Part shown: in pieces, positions 8,548-17,141 of the stretch
Numbering within the stretch: position 1 is the first letter of the stretch
How the letters are laid out: each line of letters begins with the position of its first letter
From: Acidobacteriaceae bacterium
GTDB lineage: Bacteria > Acidobacteriota > Terriglobia > Terriglobales > Acidobacteriaceae
Direction: 5' to 3'
NCBI GenBank assembly: GCA_903970395.1
Contig: CAJCIM010000210.1
Coordinates: 1-57,222 of the forward strand
Length of the DNA stretch: 57,222 bases
Made by a program: the position numbers and the translations under genes
The notes under the pieces: generated by a model
What the model was told of the DNA's origin: nothing
The model's database searches: none
Seen by the model: only the letters and a program-made list of their open reading frames with translations

Positions 8548-8565
8548 CGACAATGATCGTTGTCG
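8548..8565. promoter_or_regulatory. Operator site 2 before the SDR gene
   Basis: A second CGACAA-N6-TTGTCG with identical half-sites, centred 24 bp from site 1 and downstream of the -10. The spacing would allow cooperative binding of two dimers and strong repression. Confidence 0.7.
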
Positions 8566-8585
8566 TAACCGGAGGCTTCCACACA

Positions 8586-9394
8586 ATGTCCCAGCGGACC
8601 AGTTTCAATTACAAAGGAAAATTTACCCTTATCACAGGGGCGTCAAAGGGGCTGGGCAAGGCCTACGCCGAAGAACTCGCTGTCAGAGGGTCGAATCTGG
8701 TGCTGGTAGCACGGACAAAGGATGCGTTGGAGACGCTTGCCGCGAGCCTGCGTCGCGACCACGGGGTGCGCGTAGAGGTCATCCAGGCCGACCTTGCAGA
8801 TATGTCTGCACCGGAGAGGATCATGGAGGAACTCGATCGGCTGGGAGTTGATCTCGATCTGTTGGTGAACAACGCTGCCGTCGGCTACAGCGGTGGGTTT
8901 TTCACCAGGCCCATCGTGGAGGAACTGACTCCCGTAAGCGTCAATGTCTACAGCCTCGTTGCACTCACCCACCTTTTGGGCCGGAGGATGGTGGCGCGTG
9001 GTTCCGGCGGTATCATCAATGTCGGGTCAAACGGCGGGTTCCAACCAGGGCCATTCAACGCAACCTACGGAGCCACGAAGGCGTTTGTTCTGATGTTCAG
9101 TGAGGCTGTAGCAGAGGAGATAAAAGGTTCCGGCGTCCGCATGATGGTAGCGAACCCTGGAGCGACGGCCACCGCGTTCTTCGAGCAAAGCCCACCACCT
9201 TGAAGGTGGAGAAGATGGACACTGCAGAAAGCGTTGCTCGCAAGACCTTGGACGATTTTGTCAGGGGCAAGGTGGTATCGTATCCCGGCCGCGCGAGCAC
9301 GCGCGCTGTCACTTTGATCAGCCGGATTCTGCCTCGCGGGCTTGCCGCGAAGGTGGCTGGACAAGTGTTCAAGGATATGGGGTTCGATCGTTAG
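8586..9394 (+). pseudogene. Short-chain dehydrogenase/reductase broken by a frameshift
   Basis: From the ATG at 8586 (GGAGG 10-15 bases upstream) the frame encodes 205 aa and stops at 9201. It has the SDR parts in order: LITGASKGLG (NAD(P) binding), LVNNAAVG, the serine in INVGSNGG, and YGATK with Y161 and K165 as catalytic residues. After ATAFFEQS the frame ends in PPP-stop. The expected SDR C-terminus, KVEKMDTAESVARKTLDDF and on to VFKDMGFDR, continues in the -1 frame from about 9200 to 9394. One lost base near 9185-9205 would explain it. The Rossmann core and active site are intact in the 205-aa piece, so partial function is possible; substrate unknown. Confidence 0.8.
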
Positions 9395-9504
9395 CAGGCG
9401 GTTGGAGATGGCGTAATCCGCACGTGCTCATGTGCTGTCAATCAAAGCGCGGAGGAGCCGACGCTGATTACGCCTGAAAAGCCAGGGCAGCGCCGCAAGC
9501 ATTC

Positions 9505-9528
9505 CCACTGAGGCTAAGGCCTCAGTGG
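9505..9528. repeat. TAAA-loop type palindrome
   Basis: CCACTGAGGC-TAAG-GCCTCAGTGG, a 10-bp perfect stem. It belongs with the palindromes at 9544, 15362, 16987 and 17021: different stems, nearly the same loop. Confidence 0.75.
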
Positions 9529-9543
9529 AATAGCTGGTTTATC

Positions 9544-9563
9544 GTACGAGCTAAAGCTCGTAC
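9544..9563. repeat. TAAA-loop type palindrome
   Basis: GTACGAGC-TAAA-GCTCGTAC, an 8-bp perfect stem, 15 bases after the previous palindrome. Confidence 0.75.
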
Positions 9564-9894
9564 CCTTCAAAGCCAGGCTCTTTCAACAGTCCTCGGAGGC
9601 GCGGGCGGATGCGCGAGTTTCTCGGGCGGGCGGCAACGAGATGAAATGCTTATGAACAGAGCTGTCTGGCAGCTATGACGCGGAGCCCAACCGATCAAAA
9701 AAGTTCATAACAATGGATGTTTACATCGGGGTGGCGGAGTGCTACCTTCCTCGCACTGAAGAGAACGCGGCGCCGAGGCGCGGCAGTTCCCAAGGCCCCC
9801 AACAAGTCAATCTTCTTCTCCAGACGCTCTGTCTGCGGTTCGGGTCCGATTGTTCGCAATTGACATAAAACCTTACGCAGAAACGGAGAACACC

Positions 9895-10959
9895 ATGCCT
9901 CTTAATGATGACTTTGTCTTTCAACCATTGCCGCCGCTCGAAGAGACGATTCACTTCCCTTTTCCTATCATTCTGAATCCACTTGGTCCGCTGGCTGACC
10001 TTGCGGGGACGTGGGGTGGAAAGGGCTTCAACACGATATGGCGGCCCAACTCTACGCCGGTGAGCGATCGCTTTCTGGAGTTGAATCTGACCAATGACTC
10101 GATTGCGTTTACGGCGATCAGTGGTCCGATTCCCAACCGCGGGTTCAAGCAAGGCGACATCAATATGTTCGGGCTGACGTACCTGCAGCAGGTATCGGAC
10201 GCGAACCTGAATGCCGGGCTGCATATTGAGCCGGGTATCTGGGCGGCGGTTCCTGCGACGACGAACCCAGCGGAGACATCGACGATCGTTCGTATGGCCT
10301 CTGTGCCACACGGAACGACTCTGCTGGCACAGGGTACGTCGTCGTCGGGGACTGGCAAGCCAGTCATCCCGGCCAATAACATCAACCCGGTAGGCTTTGG
10401 ACCGTTTCCGGAGCAGAACCTCTCGAATCCTACTGCGTTCCGTTCGTCAGGAGTACAGATGACCGGAATTACGCAGGGTATGGTCGACAACCCGAACTCG
10501 GTGCTGGAGGCTGCGCTTGCTGGTCAGACGATCGTATCGTTCACCACCCTGAACGTGACGACGAAGGCCAGTACGCCGATCACGGGTGGCGGTGTGGCGA
10601 ATACATCATTTCTAAATGGAGCGGCGGCCGGACCGAATGCACAGACGACCGTGGCTGAGTCGACGTTCTGGATCGAGACAGTGAAAGGAACGCCGAACTT
10701 TCTGCAGCTACAGTACTCGCAGACGGTGTTTCTGGAGTTCAACGGAATCAGCTGGCCGCATGTGACCGTAGGCACGCTGAAGCTGAATGTTCCGGTGACG
10801 ATCCCGATCTGGAAGATCGATCCGACGATACCCAAGGACATTCTGACGAAGGTGATTGGGCCTGTAGATCCTGCTGTTGGCGTGACGACGAGGCCGGTGT
10901 CTGCCGTGGAGGCTGCCATGTCAAAGGTCGCGACCCCAGTGGTCGAGCCACCGAAGTAG
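9895..10959 (+). CDS. Nitrobindin/FABP-like beta-barrel protein, possibly haem-binding
   Basis: 354 aa from the ATG at 9895 (GGAG about seven bases upstream); 15 more in-frame codons upstream look untranslated. No signal peptide. Residues 34-52 (LADLAGTWGGKGFNTIWRP) match the GTWxGxGxNxIWRP start of nitrobindin-like or FABP-like barrels. The rest has alternating hydrophobic strands, for example FWIETVKGTPNFLQLQYSQTVFLEFNGISWPHVTVGTLKL. Family members in actinobacteria and acidobacteria are annotated as haem-binding or peroxidase-like, mostly without experimental proof. A Pro/Val-rich tail closes the protein. It stands alone, convergent with the S10 peptidase gene. Confidence 0.6.
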   Translation: MPLNDDFVFQPLPPLEETIHFPFPIILNPLGPLADLAGTWGGKGFNTIWRPNSTPVSDRFLELNLTNDSIAFTAISGPIPNRGFKQGDINMFGLTYLQQVSDANLNAGLHIEPGIWAAVPATTNPAETSTIVRMASVPHGTTLLAQGTSSSGTGKPVIPANNINPVGFGPFPEQNLSNPTAFRSSGVQMTGITQGMVDNPNSVLEAALAGQTIVSFTTLNVTTKASTPITGGGVANTSFLNGAAAGPNAQTTVAESTFWIETVKGTPNFLQLQYSQTVFLEFNGISWPHVTVGTLKLNVPVTIPIWKIDPTIPKDILTKVIGPVDPAVGVTTRPVSAVEAAMSKVATPVVEPPK

Positions 10960-10971
10960 ATACACGCAGAA

Positions 10972-11006
10972 CGCCCCGCTCTTCAGCGGAAGAACGGGGC
11001 GGTTTT
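10972..11006 (+). terminator. Intrinsic terminator after the nitrobindin-like gene
   Basis: CGCCCCG pairs with CGGGGCG, with inner CTTC/GAAG pairing, followed by GGTTTT on the + strand. It begins 13 bases after the stop at 10959 and may also stop transcription from the convergent gene. Confidence 0.85.
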
Positions 11007-11058
11007 GCCTGCGGGGAGGGGCTCGAAAGCGCAGGCTTTTGGGGGTACGGTTTCGCTG

Positions 11059-12672
11059 TTACTTGCCGTACCACTTTTCGAGATCGGCGTGCATTGCCTT
11101 GAGCGCGTCGACGTTCAGGTAGACCATGTGGCCTGCCGGATAGTAGCCAAACTGCACGTTGCCGGTGAGGTTGGCGGGGAGCATCATCTGGGCCAGGTCA
11201 TGCTCCGTGCCGAAGAACGGAGTGGCGAGGTCGTACCAGCCGTTGGCCGAGAAGACGTGGAGCGAGGGGTTCTTGCGGATGGCGTCGGAGAGGTCGATGA
11301 CCGTGTCAGGCTGATCTTCGCCACGACCGCCGCCGGGGCGACCGCCAGCTCCGGACGGGTTGTGGTGCCAGTCCCAGGCCTGATTGATACCGGGAGCAGA
11401 GAGGTAGTACTGCTCGGTGGTGTCGTACTTCAGCTCGGTCTGAATGTACTCGTGGAAGGCACCGATGTAGACGCCAGAGATGCCGGTGTCGGAGGGGTCG
11501 TAACCGGGGTTCTCTCCGGCGGAGTCGACGTCGACGCCATCGAAGCGGGCGTCGTAGCGGCCCAGGATCTCTGCGTCGTCGCGGAGGAGCTCCTTGCGAA
11601 AGCGGGTGGGCGCGATGCGGAGCTTGGCTTCCTTGACGTACTGCTCGCTGAGGCCGGTGAAGCCTGCGAGCTTCTTGGCGATGGCGTCGAACTCTGCGGG
11701 CGGGAGCAGGTCACCTTTGTCGAGCGCGGTGGCGTACTCGCCGCGGGAGAACTCGCGTGCCTTCTGCACGAACTCTTCCATGGTGCCGGTGTGCGGGACC
11801 TTGTTGTAGTACCACGCGATGGCAGCGTAGCTGGGGATATACCGCTTGGTGTCAAGGTCGTAGCCGGGAGAGTTTACGTAGTAGTTGAGCACCGACGAGA
11901 GCAGAACAACGCCGTTGAACGCGATGCCGTCGTTGTTGAGCGAGGCGACCAGCGCGGCAGAGCGCGGGGTGCCGTAGCTCTCTCCGAAGAGGTACTTGGG
12001 CGAGGACCAGCGCTGGTTGACGGTGATGTAGCGGGTGATGAACTTGTTGAAGGCGCGGACGTCCTGATCGACGCCGGCGAAGTCCTTGGCGGTTCCCTTG
12101 CCTACGGCGCGGGAGAAGCCTGCGAGCGGAGCATCGATGAAGACGAGGTCGGACTTGTCGATGAGGGAGTACTGGTTCTGCACCCACTCATAGGGCGGTG
12201 CGCCGCTGGGCTTGGGAGACTTAGTGACGACGCGGACGGGGCCTACCGAACCCATGTGGAGCCAGACGGTGGCCGAGCCGGGGCCGCCGTTGTAGAGGAA
12301 GGTGATGGGGCGAGACTTGGCGGGGGCGCCGTCCTCGGTATAGGCGACGTAGAAGATGCTGCCGTTGGGCTTGCCGTCCTCACCCTTGATGAGGAGGTTG
12401 CCGGCGGTGGCAGTGTAGTGGACGGGGCGTGAGCCAGCTGTCCACTCATGGTGCGTGACCGAGGTGGTCTCGGGCGGGATGGGTAGTTCACCTTCAGCGG
12501 GAGCGGGAGCAGCGGCACCAGCGCCACGCTGGCGCGGAGCTGCGGAGTCTCCGCGTTGCGCGGGAGCGGCACTATCGGGGCGCGGGGTTGGCGACTCCTG
12601 TGCGGTGAGGATGAAGGGTAGCAATAGCGATGCAAGCGTAGTTGCAACGAGGAGTCGGGCGCGTAGATCCAA
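11059..12672 (-). CDS. S10 family serine carboxypeptidase, secreted
   Basis: 537 aa with an N-terminal signal peptide (LLVATTLASLLLPFILTAQ) and a Pro/Ala/Gln-rich linker to about residue 60. The peptidase core shows FLYNGGPGSATVWLHMGSVGP (oxyanion region), FGESYGTPRSAAL with nucleophile S232, an Asp region (LHVFSANGWYDLATPF), and PAGHMVYLN carrying the histidine. This order is that of alpha/beta-hydrolase serine carboxypeptidases, which trim C-terminal residues at acidic pH. The enzyme probably acts in the periplasm or outside the cell. It is divergent from recQ with 172 bases between starts. Confidence 0.9.
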   Translation of the reverse strand: MDLRARLLVATTLASLLLPFILTAQESPTPRPDSAAPAQRGDSAAPRQRGAGAAAPAPAEGELPIPPETTSVTHHEWTAGSRPVHYTATAGNLLIKGEDGKPNGSIFYVAYTEDGAPAKSRPITFLYNGGPGSATVWLHMGSVGPVRVVTKSPKPSGAPPYEWVQNQYSLIDKSDLVFIDAPLAGFSRAVGKGTAKDFAGVDQDVRAFNKFITRYITVNQRWSSPKYLFGESYGTPRSAALVASLNNDGIAFNGVVLLSSVLNYYVNSPGYDLDTKRYIPSYAAIAWYYNKVPHTGTMEEFVQKAREFSRGEYATALDKGDLLPPAEFDAIAKKLAGFTGLSEQYVKEAKLRIAPTRFRKELLRDDAEILGRYDARFDGVDVDSAGENPGYDPSDTGISGVYIGAFHEYIQTELKYDTTEQYYLSAPGINQAWDWHHNPSGAGGRPGGGRGEDQPDTVIDLSDAIRKNPSLHVFSANGWYDLATPFFGTEHDLAQMMLPANLTGNVQFGYYPAGHMVYLNVDALKAMHADLEKWYGK

Positions 12673-12844
12673 GAAAGGTGCCTCCGGGTAAAGGTGGTTT
12701 CGGTTGATGTAGTGAAGATACGTTACGGCTGGGTTGCAGGACGCAAGGAAAAATCACGCTACGCAGAAGTACGGATGCCATAGCGGTTTGGTCTTAGAGC
12801 GAGAGGCGAGGAATTGCACGGCGAAGGTTGTGCGAAGATAGGCG

Positions 12845-15307
12845 ATGTTTATGTCTTCGTCCCACAGTGCCGAAAAGTCGACAACTGAGAGCCTGGCCGA
12901 ACTGCTGCATCGGGTGTTTGGGCACCGCGAGTTTCGCGCGCATCAGCAGGAGGTTTGCGAGGCGGCGACCGCGGGCCGGGATGTCCTGCTGGTGATGCCG
13001 ACGGGCGCGGGCAAGAGCCTCTGCTACCAGTTGCCGGCGCTGGCACGGGGTGGAACGGGGCTGGTGATCTCTCCGCTGATTGCGCTGATGGATGACCAGG
13101 CGTCGAAGCTGAGCGCGCTGGGATGCCGCGTGGCGAGGGTGCACTCGGGGTTGAGCCGTGAGGATTCGCGGCTGGCTTGCCGGGATTATCTGGATGGGAA
13201 GCTGGATTTTCTGTTCATTGCGCCGGAGCGGATGCGTGTGCCGGGGTTTCCGGAGATGCTGGCGAAGCGAAAGCCGGCGTTGGTGGCGATCGATGAGGCG
13301 CACTGCATCTCGGCGTGGGGACATGATTTTCGACCGGACTACCGGACGCTGGGGCAGTATCTGCCAATGCTGCGCCCAGCTCCCATTGTGGCGTTGACGG
13401 CTACGGCGACACCGACGGTGCAGAGGGACATTGCCGCGCAACTGGAGCTGAAGGATGCGGCGATCTTTATTACGGGGTTTCGGCGGAGCAATCTGGCTGT
13501 TGAAGCGGTGGAGCTTTCGAAGCCGCAGCGCGCGGATTTTGCGGCGAAGCTGCTGAAGGACGCGAGCGCGAGGCCAGCGATTGTGTATGCGGCTTCTCGC
13601 AAAGATGCGGAAGAGATCGCAGGCAAGCTGGGCAAGCACTTCCCTGCTGCTGCATACCATGCGGGGCTGCCGCCGGATGTGCGCGAGCGCGTGCAGACGG
13701 CGTTTCTGAGTGGGAAGCTGGATGTGGTGGTGGCGACGGTGGCCTTTGGGATGGGAGTCGATAAGGCCGACGTACGGACGGTGGTGCATGTGGCACTGCC
13801 GGGGAGCGTCGAGGCGTACTACCAGGAGATTGGACGAGCGGGGCGCGATGGGAAGCTGTCGCGCACGGTTTTGCTGTACAGCTTTGCCGACCGGCGCACG
13901 CAGGAGTTCTTTCTGGAGAAGAACTATCCGGCGGTGAGTGACCTGGAGCGCGTCGCGGGAGTACTGTCCGATGAGCCGACGGATATAGAGACGTTGCAGC
14001 GTGCGCTGGGCAAGAAGGGCGTCGCGATGGAGCGCGAGACGCTGGAACGGGTGGTCGAGAAGCTGCATGGCGTGGGTGTGGCCGAGGTGGACTTTGCCGG
14101 GTTGGTGCGCGCGGGTGATGGGCGGCGTGGGCTGGCAACATGGAAGAGTGGCTATGACGGCCAGGTGGCTGCGCGGAAGAGCCAGATCGACAGCATGATG
14201 GCCTATGCCGAAGGGCATCAGTGCAGGATGGTGGCTCTGGTGCGGCACTTTGGCGATACCAGCGATAGGCTCGGGCCGTGCGGGCACTGCGATGTGTGTA
14301 AGCCGGGAGGTGCGGGGCAGGATGGGCATGCTCCAGATGACGGTGAGCGCAGAGAGCTGCGGCGGATTTTGAAGGCTCTGGATGGACGCGGGCAGTCGCT
14401 GGGCAAGCTGTTTACCGAGCTGCAGATTACCAGCGACCGGAAGCGGTTCGATGCGCTGATGGATGGGTTGGCGCGGGCGGCGCTGGTGTCGATCGCGAAT
14501 GACACGTTTACAAATCCTGAGGGCAAGGAGATTACCTATCGCAAGGCGTCGATCACGTTTGAGGGACGCGATCCGGATGATGCGACGCTGGCGACGGTGT
14601 GGATTCGTGGCGATGCGGCGCGGGGGCTGAGTGCTTCCAGCGGATCGGGGAAGACCTCAAAGAAGGTGGCGAAGAAGAGTGTTGCGGCTCGTGAGCTGAC
14701 AGCGGAGGAAGAGGCTGTTGAGACGCGGCTTCGGCGCTGGAGGAGTGATCTGGCGAAGAAGAATGGCGCGCCTGCCTTTACGGTGTTTGCGGACAGCACG
14801 CTGCGGTCGATAGTGATGGAGGCTCCGCGGACGATGGATGAGCTGTTCGGGATCAAGGGGCTGGGCGCGGCGAAGGTGGAGAAGTTTGGAGCGGCGATTC
14901 TGGCGGCTTGTCGTGGAGAGGGTGGAGCGGTGACGAAGACGCGGTTGCGAGAGAGTGAGCCTGTGAAAGTGGTGCCGCGAACCCATGTCTCAGAAGTGAG
15001 ACCCTTCGACAAACTCAGGGCAGGCTCTGGGGCACACAGAGAACCCAGAGTTGTGGCGGCGCCTGTTGTGGCTCCGGTGGAGTTGGATGCGGAGCAACGG
15101 GAGTTGGAAGAAAAGCTTAAGGCTTGGCGTAAGGACGAGGCTGCGAAGGCGGGCTTGCCTAGCTTTTTTGTGCTGAGCGATACCGTGCTGCGGGCTGTTG
15201 CCGTGGCTAATCCACAGACGCTGGGGGAGCTTAAGGATGTGACGGGTATGGGGCAGGAGAAGGTGGATAAATTTGGTGCGGCGGTGGTTGGGGTGTGCCG
15301 GGAGTAG
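12845..15307 (+). CDS. recQ: ATP-dependent DNA helicase RecQ with two HRDC domains
   Basis: 820 aa, against about 610 for E. coli RecQ. The helicase core has MPTGAGKSLCYQLP (Walker A), AIDEAHCISAWGHDFRPDYR (DEAH box and aromatic loop) and QEIGRAGRDGK (motif VI). The zinc-binding domain has cysteines near residues 460-487 (CRMV then PCGHCDVC), followed by a winged-helix RQC domain to about 580. Two HRDC domains follow, near residues 617-695 and 745-820; the first contains FGIKGLGAAKVEKFGAAIL and the second KDVTGMGQEKVDKFG. RecQ unwinds 3'-5' in recombination and fork repair. The start could be the ATG at 12845 or at 12851. The linker between HRDC domains carries an inserted repeat. Confidence 0.95.
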   Translation: MFMSSSHSAEKSTTESLAELLHRVFGHREFRAHQQEVCEAATAGRDVLLVMPTGAGKSLCYQLPALARGGTGLVISPLIALMDDQASKLSALGCRVARVHSGLSREDSRLACRDYLDGKLDFLFIAPERMRVPGFPEMLAKRKPALVAIDEAHCISAWGHDFRPDYRTLGQYLPMLRPAPIVALTATATPTVQRDIAAQLELKDAAIFITGFRRSNLAVEAVELSKPQRADFAAKLLKDASARPAIVYAASRKDAEEIAGKLGKHFPAAAYHAGLPPDVRERVQTAFLSGKLDVVVATVAFGMGVDKADVRTVVHVALPGSVEAYYQEIGRAGRDGKLSRTVLLYSFADRRTQEFFLEKNYPAVSDLERVAGVLSDEPTDIETLQRALGKKGVAMERETLERVVEKLHGVGVAEVDFAGLVRAGDGRRGLATWKSGYDGQVAARKSQIDSMMAYAEGHQCRMVALVRHFGDTSDRLGPCGHCDVCKPGGAGQDGHAPDDGERRELRRILKALDGRGQSLGKLFTELQITSDRKRFDALMDGLARAALVSIANDTFTNPEGKEITYRKASITFEGRDPDDATLATVWIRGDAARGLSASSGSGKTSKKVAKKSVAARELTAEEEAVETRLRRWRSDLAKKNGAPAFTVFADSTLRSIVMEAPRTMDELFGIKGLGAAKVEKFGAAILAACRGEGGAVTKTRLRESEPVKVVPRTHVSEVRPFDKLRAGSGAHREPRVVAAPVVAPVELDAEQRELEEKLKAWRKDEAAKAGLPSFFVLSDTVLRAVAVANPQTLGELKDVTGMGQEKVDKFGAAVVGVCRE
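14987..15024. repeat. Intragenic 'FDKLRAG' repeat in the recQ linker
   Basis: A GTCTCA-GAAG-TGAGAC hairpin followed by CCTTCGACAAACTCAGGGCAGG. In the recQ frame this reads SEVRPFDKLRAGSG, a peptide that recurs in unrelated proteins because the DNA is a dispersed repeat. It lies exactly between the two HRDC domains and keeps the frame. Confidence 0.75.
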
Positions 15308-15361
15308 GAGGGCATACCTCAAGGCTGGAGCCCCTCAATTTTTTGGGCCGAAATGAGACCT

Positions 15362-15376
15362 GACGCTAAAAGCGTC
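15362..15376. repeat. TAAA-loop type palindrome
   Basis: GACGC-TAAAA-GCGTC directly followed by GGGGTACC. The same arrangement in the other direction follows the 9544 palindrome (GTACCC). Confidence 0.65.
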
Positions 15377-15400
15377 GGGGTACCTAGAAGTAAACGCAGA

Positions 15401-15431
15401 TTCCTCATTCGACTTCGCTCAGGAGAATGAC
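15401..15431. repeat. Dispersed palindromic element after recQ
   Basis: CATTCGACTTCGCTCAGG flanked by TCATTC and GAATGA arms. It is related in sequence to the recQ linker repeat (TTCGAC...CTCAGG) and looks like a REP-type extragenic element. Confidence 0.55.
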
Positions 15432-15551
15432 AATTAGAAAGGCTGAAATTGCAACTAAAAAGGCTACTTGAGCGATGCGCCCCTGAAACCACTATACGGT
15501 TCAGATGAGAGGGATTCACGGGGTTGCTGTTCGTGAGAGGATGGGGGCGTG

Positions 15552-16994
15552 ATGAGTGAGCTGGGTGTAGTGATTCTGGCGGCTGGCAAGGGGACGCGGT
15601 TGAAGTCGCGGCGGCCGAAGGTATTGCATGAGATTGGCGGGCAGGCGCTGCTGCTACATGTGATTGCGGCAGCTAGAACCATTGCCGCCACAGATGAGAT
15701 TTATTGCGTGGTGGGGCATGAGGCCGAGCGGGTGAAGGCCGCGGTCGAGAAGACGGGTGTTGGGTTTGTGCTGCAGGCAGAGCAGCGTGGGACAGGACAT
15801 GCTCTACAGATGGTGAAGGCGGAGTTCGCGCTGAGTGGTGCGGTGCCTCCGAAGAACCTGTTGGTGCTGAGTGGCGATGTGCCGTTGATCAAGCCGTCAA
15901 CACTGCAGCGGATGATTGCATTCCACGCCGAGCAGAGGGCCGCGATGACGATCTTGACGGCGGTGCCGCCAGACCCGACAGGGTATGGACGCGTGATGCG
16001 AGCGAGTGCCGGAGCGGCTGAGGTGGTGGGGATCGTTGAGCAGAAGGATTTGAAGCCAGAGCAGCTGCGGTCGCCGGAGATCAACTCGGGGATCTATTGC
16101 TTTGAGACTGCTGCCCTGTTTGCGCAGCTGGACAAGCTGCAGACGAACAATGCCAACGGAGAGTTTTATCTCACCGACGTGGCTGCGCTGCTGGTGGTTG
16201 AGGGTCGGCGCGTTGTGGCGCTTGCAGGCGATAGCGTGGACGAGGTGCTGGGCGCGAACACGATTGCGGAGATGATGTATCTGGATGCGGCGATGCGCGT
16301 GGAGGCTGCTCGGCGTCTGATGGCCCAGGGGGTTACGATCTTTCGGCCGGAGACTTGTGTGATCGACGCACAGGTGGAGGTGGGTGCGGATACGGTCATT
16401 GAACCGTATGTGCAGCTGCTGGGAACGACGAAGATCGGGAGCGATTGCCGGGTGCGGAGCTACTCGGTGATACAGGATTCGACGCTGGGTGATGGCGTGC
16501 TGGTGCGGAATGGCTGTGTGCTGGACGATGCAGCGGTGAGCGATGGCGCGCAGCTGGGGCCGTATGCACATCTGCGGCCGGGGAGCGAGATTGGCGAGGG
16601 CGCGCACCTGGGGAATTTTGTCGAGACGAAGAAGGTGAGGATGGGCAAGGGGTCGAAGGCCAACCATCTGAGCTACCTGGGTGATGCAGTGATTGGCGCG
16701 GGCGTGAATGTGGGCGCAGGCGCGATTACGTGCAACTACGACGGTGTGCACAAACACACGACGACGATCGGCGATGGGGTGTTTGTGGGGTCGGATTCGA
16801 CGCTAGTGGCCCCGGTAACTCTGGGGAATGGCGCATATGTTGCCGCGGGATCGTGTATTACTGAGGATGTGCCGGCCAGTGCATTGGCGCTGGGACGGAG
16901 CCGGCAGGTAACAAAGCCTGAGTGGGTTGCGAACAAGAGGGCCGAACGAGAGACGCAAGCTAAGGAGGCTCTGAACAAGTCTCTCCGGGGCTAA
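15552..16994 (+). CDS. glmU: GlmU: GlcNAc-1-phosphate uridyltransferase / GlcN-1-P acetyltransferase
   Basis: 480 aa from the ATG at 15552 (a GTG three bases earlier is an alternative). The N-terminal half has the nucleotidyltransferase signature VILAAGKGTRLKSRRPKVLHEIGG, QRGTGHALQ and LSGDVPL. The C-terminal half is a left-handed beta-helix of hexapeptide repeats with RPGSEIGEGAHLGNFVETKKVRMGKGSKANHLSYLGDA and the GAGAITCNYDG segment of the acetyltransferase site. GlmU makes UDP-N-acetylglucosamine in two steps for peptidoglycan and lipopolysaccharide. Length and order match the family (E. coli 456 aa). It is apparently monocistronic between repeat-containing spacers. Confidence 0.96.
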   Translation: MSELGVVILAAGKGTRLKSRRPKVLHEIGGQALLLHVIAAARTIAATDEIYCVVGHEAERVKAAVEKTGVGFVLQAEQRGTGHALQMVKAEFALSGAVPPKNLLVLSGDVPLIKPSTLQRMIAFHAEQRAAMTILTAVPPDPTGYGRVMRASAGAAEVVGIVEQKDLKPEQLRSPEINSGIYCFETAALFAQLDKLQTNNANGEFYLTDVAALLVVEGRRVVALAGDSVDEVLGANTIAEMMYLDAAMRVEAARRLMAQGVTIFRPETCVIDAQVEVGADTVIEPYVQLLGTTKIGSDCRVRSYSVIQDSTLGDGVLVRNGCVLDDAAVSDGAQLGPYAHLRPGSEIGEGAHLGNFVETKKVRMGKGSKANHLSYLGDAVIGAGVNVGAGAITCNYDGVHKHTTTIGDGVFVGSDSTLVAPVTLGNGAYVAAGSCITEDVPASALALGRSRQVTKPEWVANKRAERETQAKEALNKSLRG

Positions 16995-16998
16995 AGCC
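16987..16998. repeat. TAAA-loop type palindrome at the glmU stop
   Basis: GGGC-TAAA-GCCC overlapping the glmU stop codon, whose TAA lies in the loop. A T-run (TTTTT at 17006-17010) follows, so this copy may also act as a weak terminator. Confidence 0.6.
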
Positions 16999-17020
16999 CG
17001 ACTAACTTTTTACTGAAAAG

Positions 17021-17041
17021 TCAGGGGTCTAAAAGATCCCT
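17021..17041. repeat. TAAA-loop type palindrome
   Basis: CAGGGGTCT-AAA-AGATCCCTG, a 9-bp stem with one G-T pair, in the spacer between glmU and the pterin dehydratase gene. Confidence 0.6.
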
Positions 17042-17141
17042 GCTCCCTCCCAAAGACACTTAATCAGAGTTTCCCTAACAAATCCCGAAGAGAACCAAGC
17101 TGCAAATCTTATAAAGACGACAGAAGCCTAAGGAGGATGCT

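Larger units (their letters stand above)
9395..9894. other. Intergenic region with two palindromes
   Basis: 500 bases between the SDR remnant and the nitrobindin-like gene. Apart from the two TAA-loop hairpins listed separately I see no gene. The 3' part should hold the promoter of the next gene, but no clear -35/-10 pair was found. Confidence 0.5.

Noticed and set aside
8524-8565. CRISPR-like repeat pair
   Set aside because: Only two copies, each palindromic and centred on a promoter; an operator pair explains them.
9200-9394. Independent 64-aa gene
   Set aside because: The sequence is the normal C-terminus of SDR proteins, so it is read as part of the frameshifted gene.
11005-12432. 475-codon + strand ORF opposite the S10 peptidase gene
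   Set aside because: It is the antisense shadow of a clear peptidase; its Val/Gly/Asp composition and lack of domains fit reverse-strand GC-rich coding DNA.
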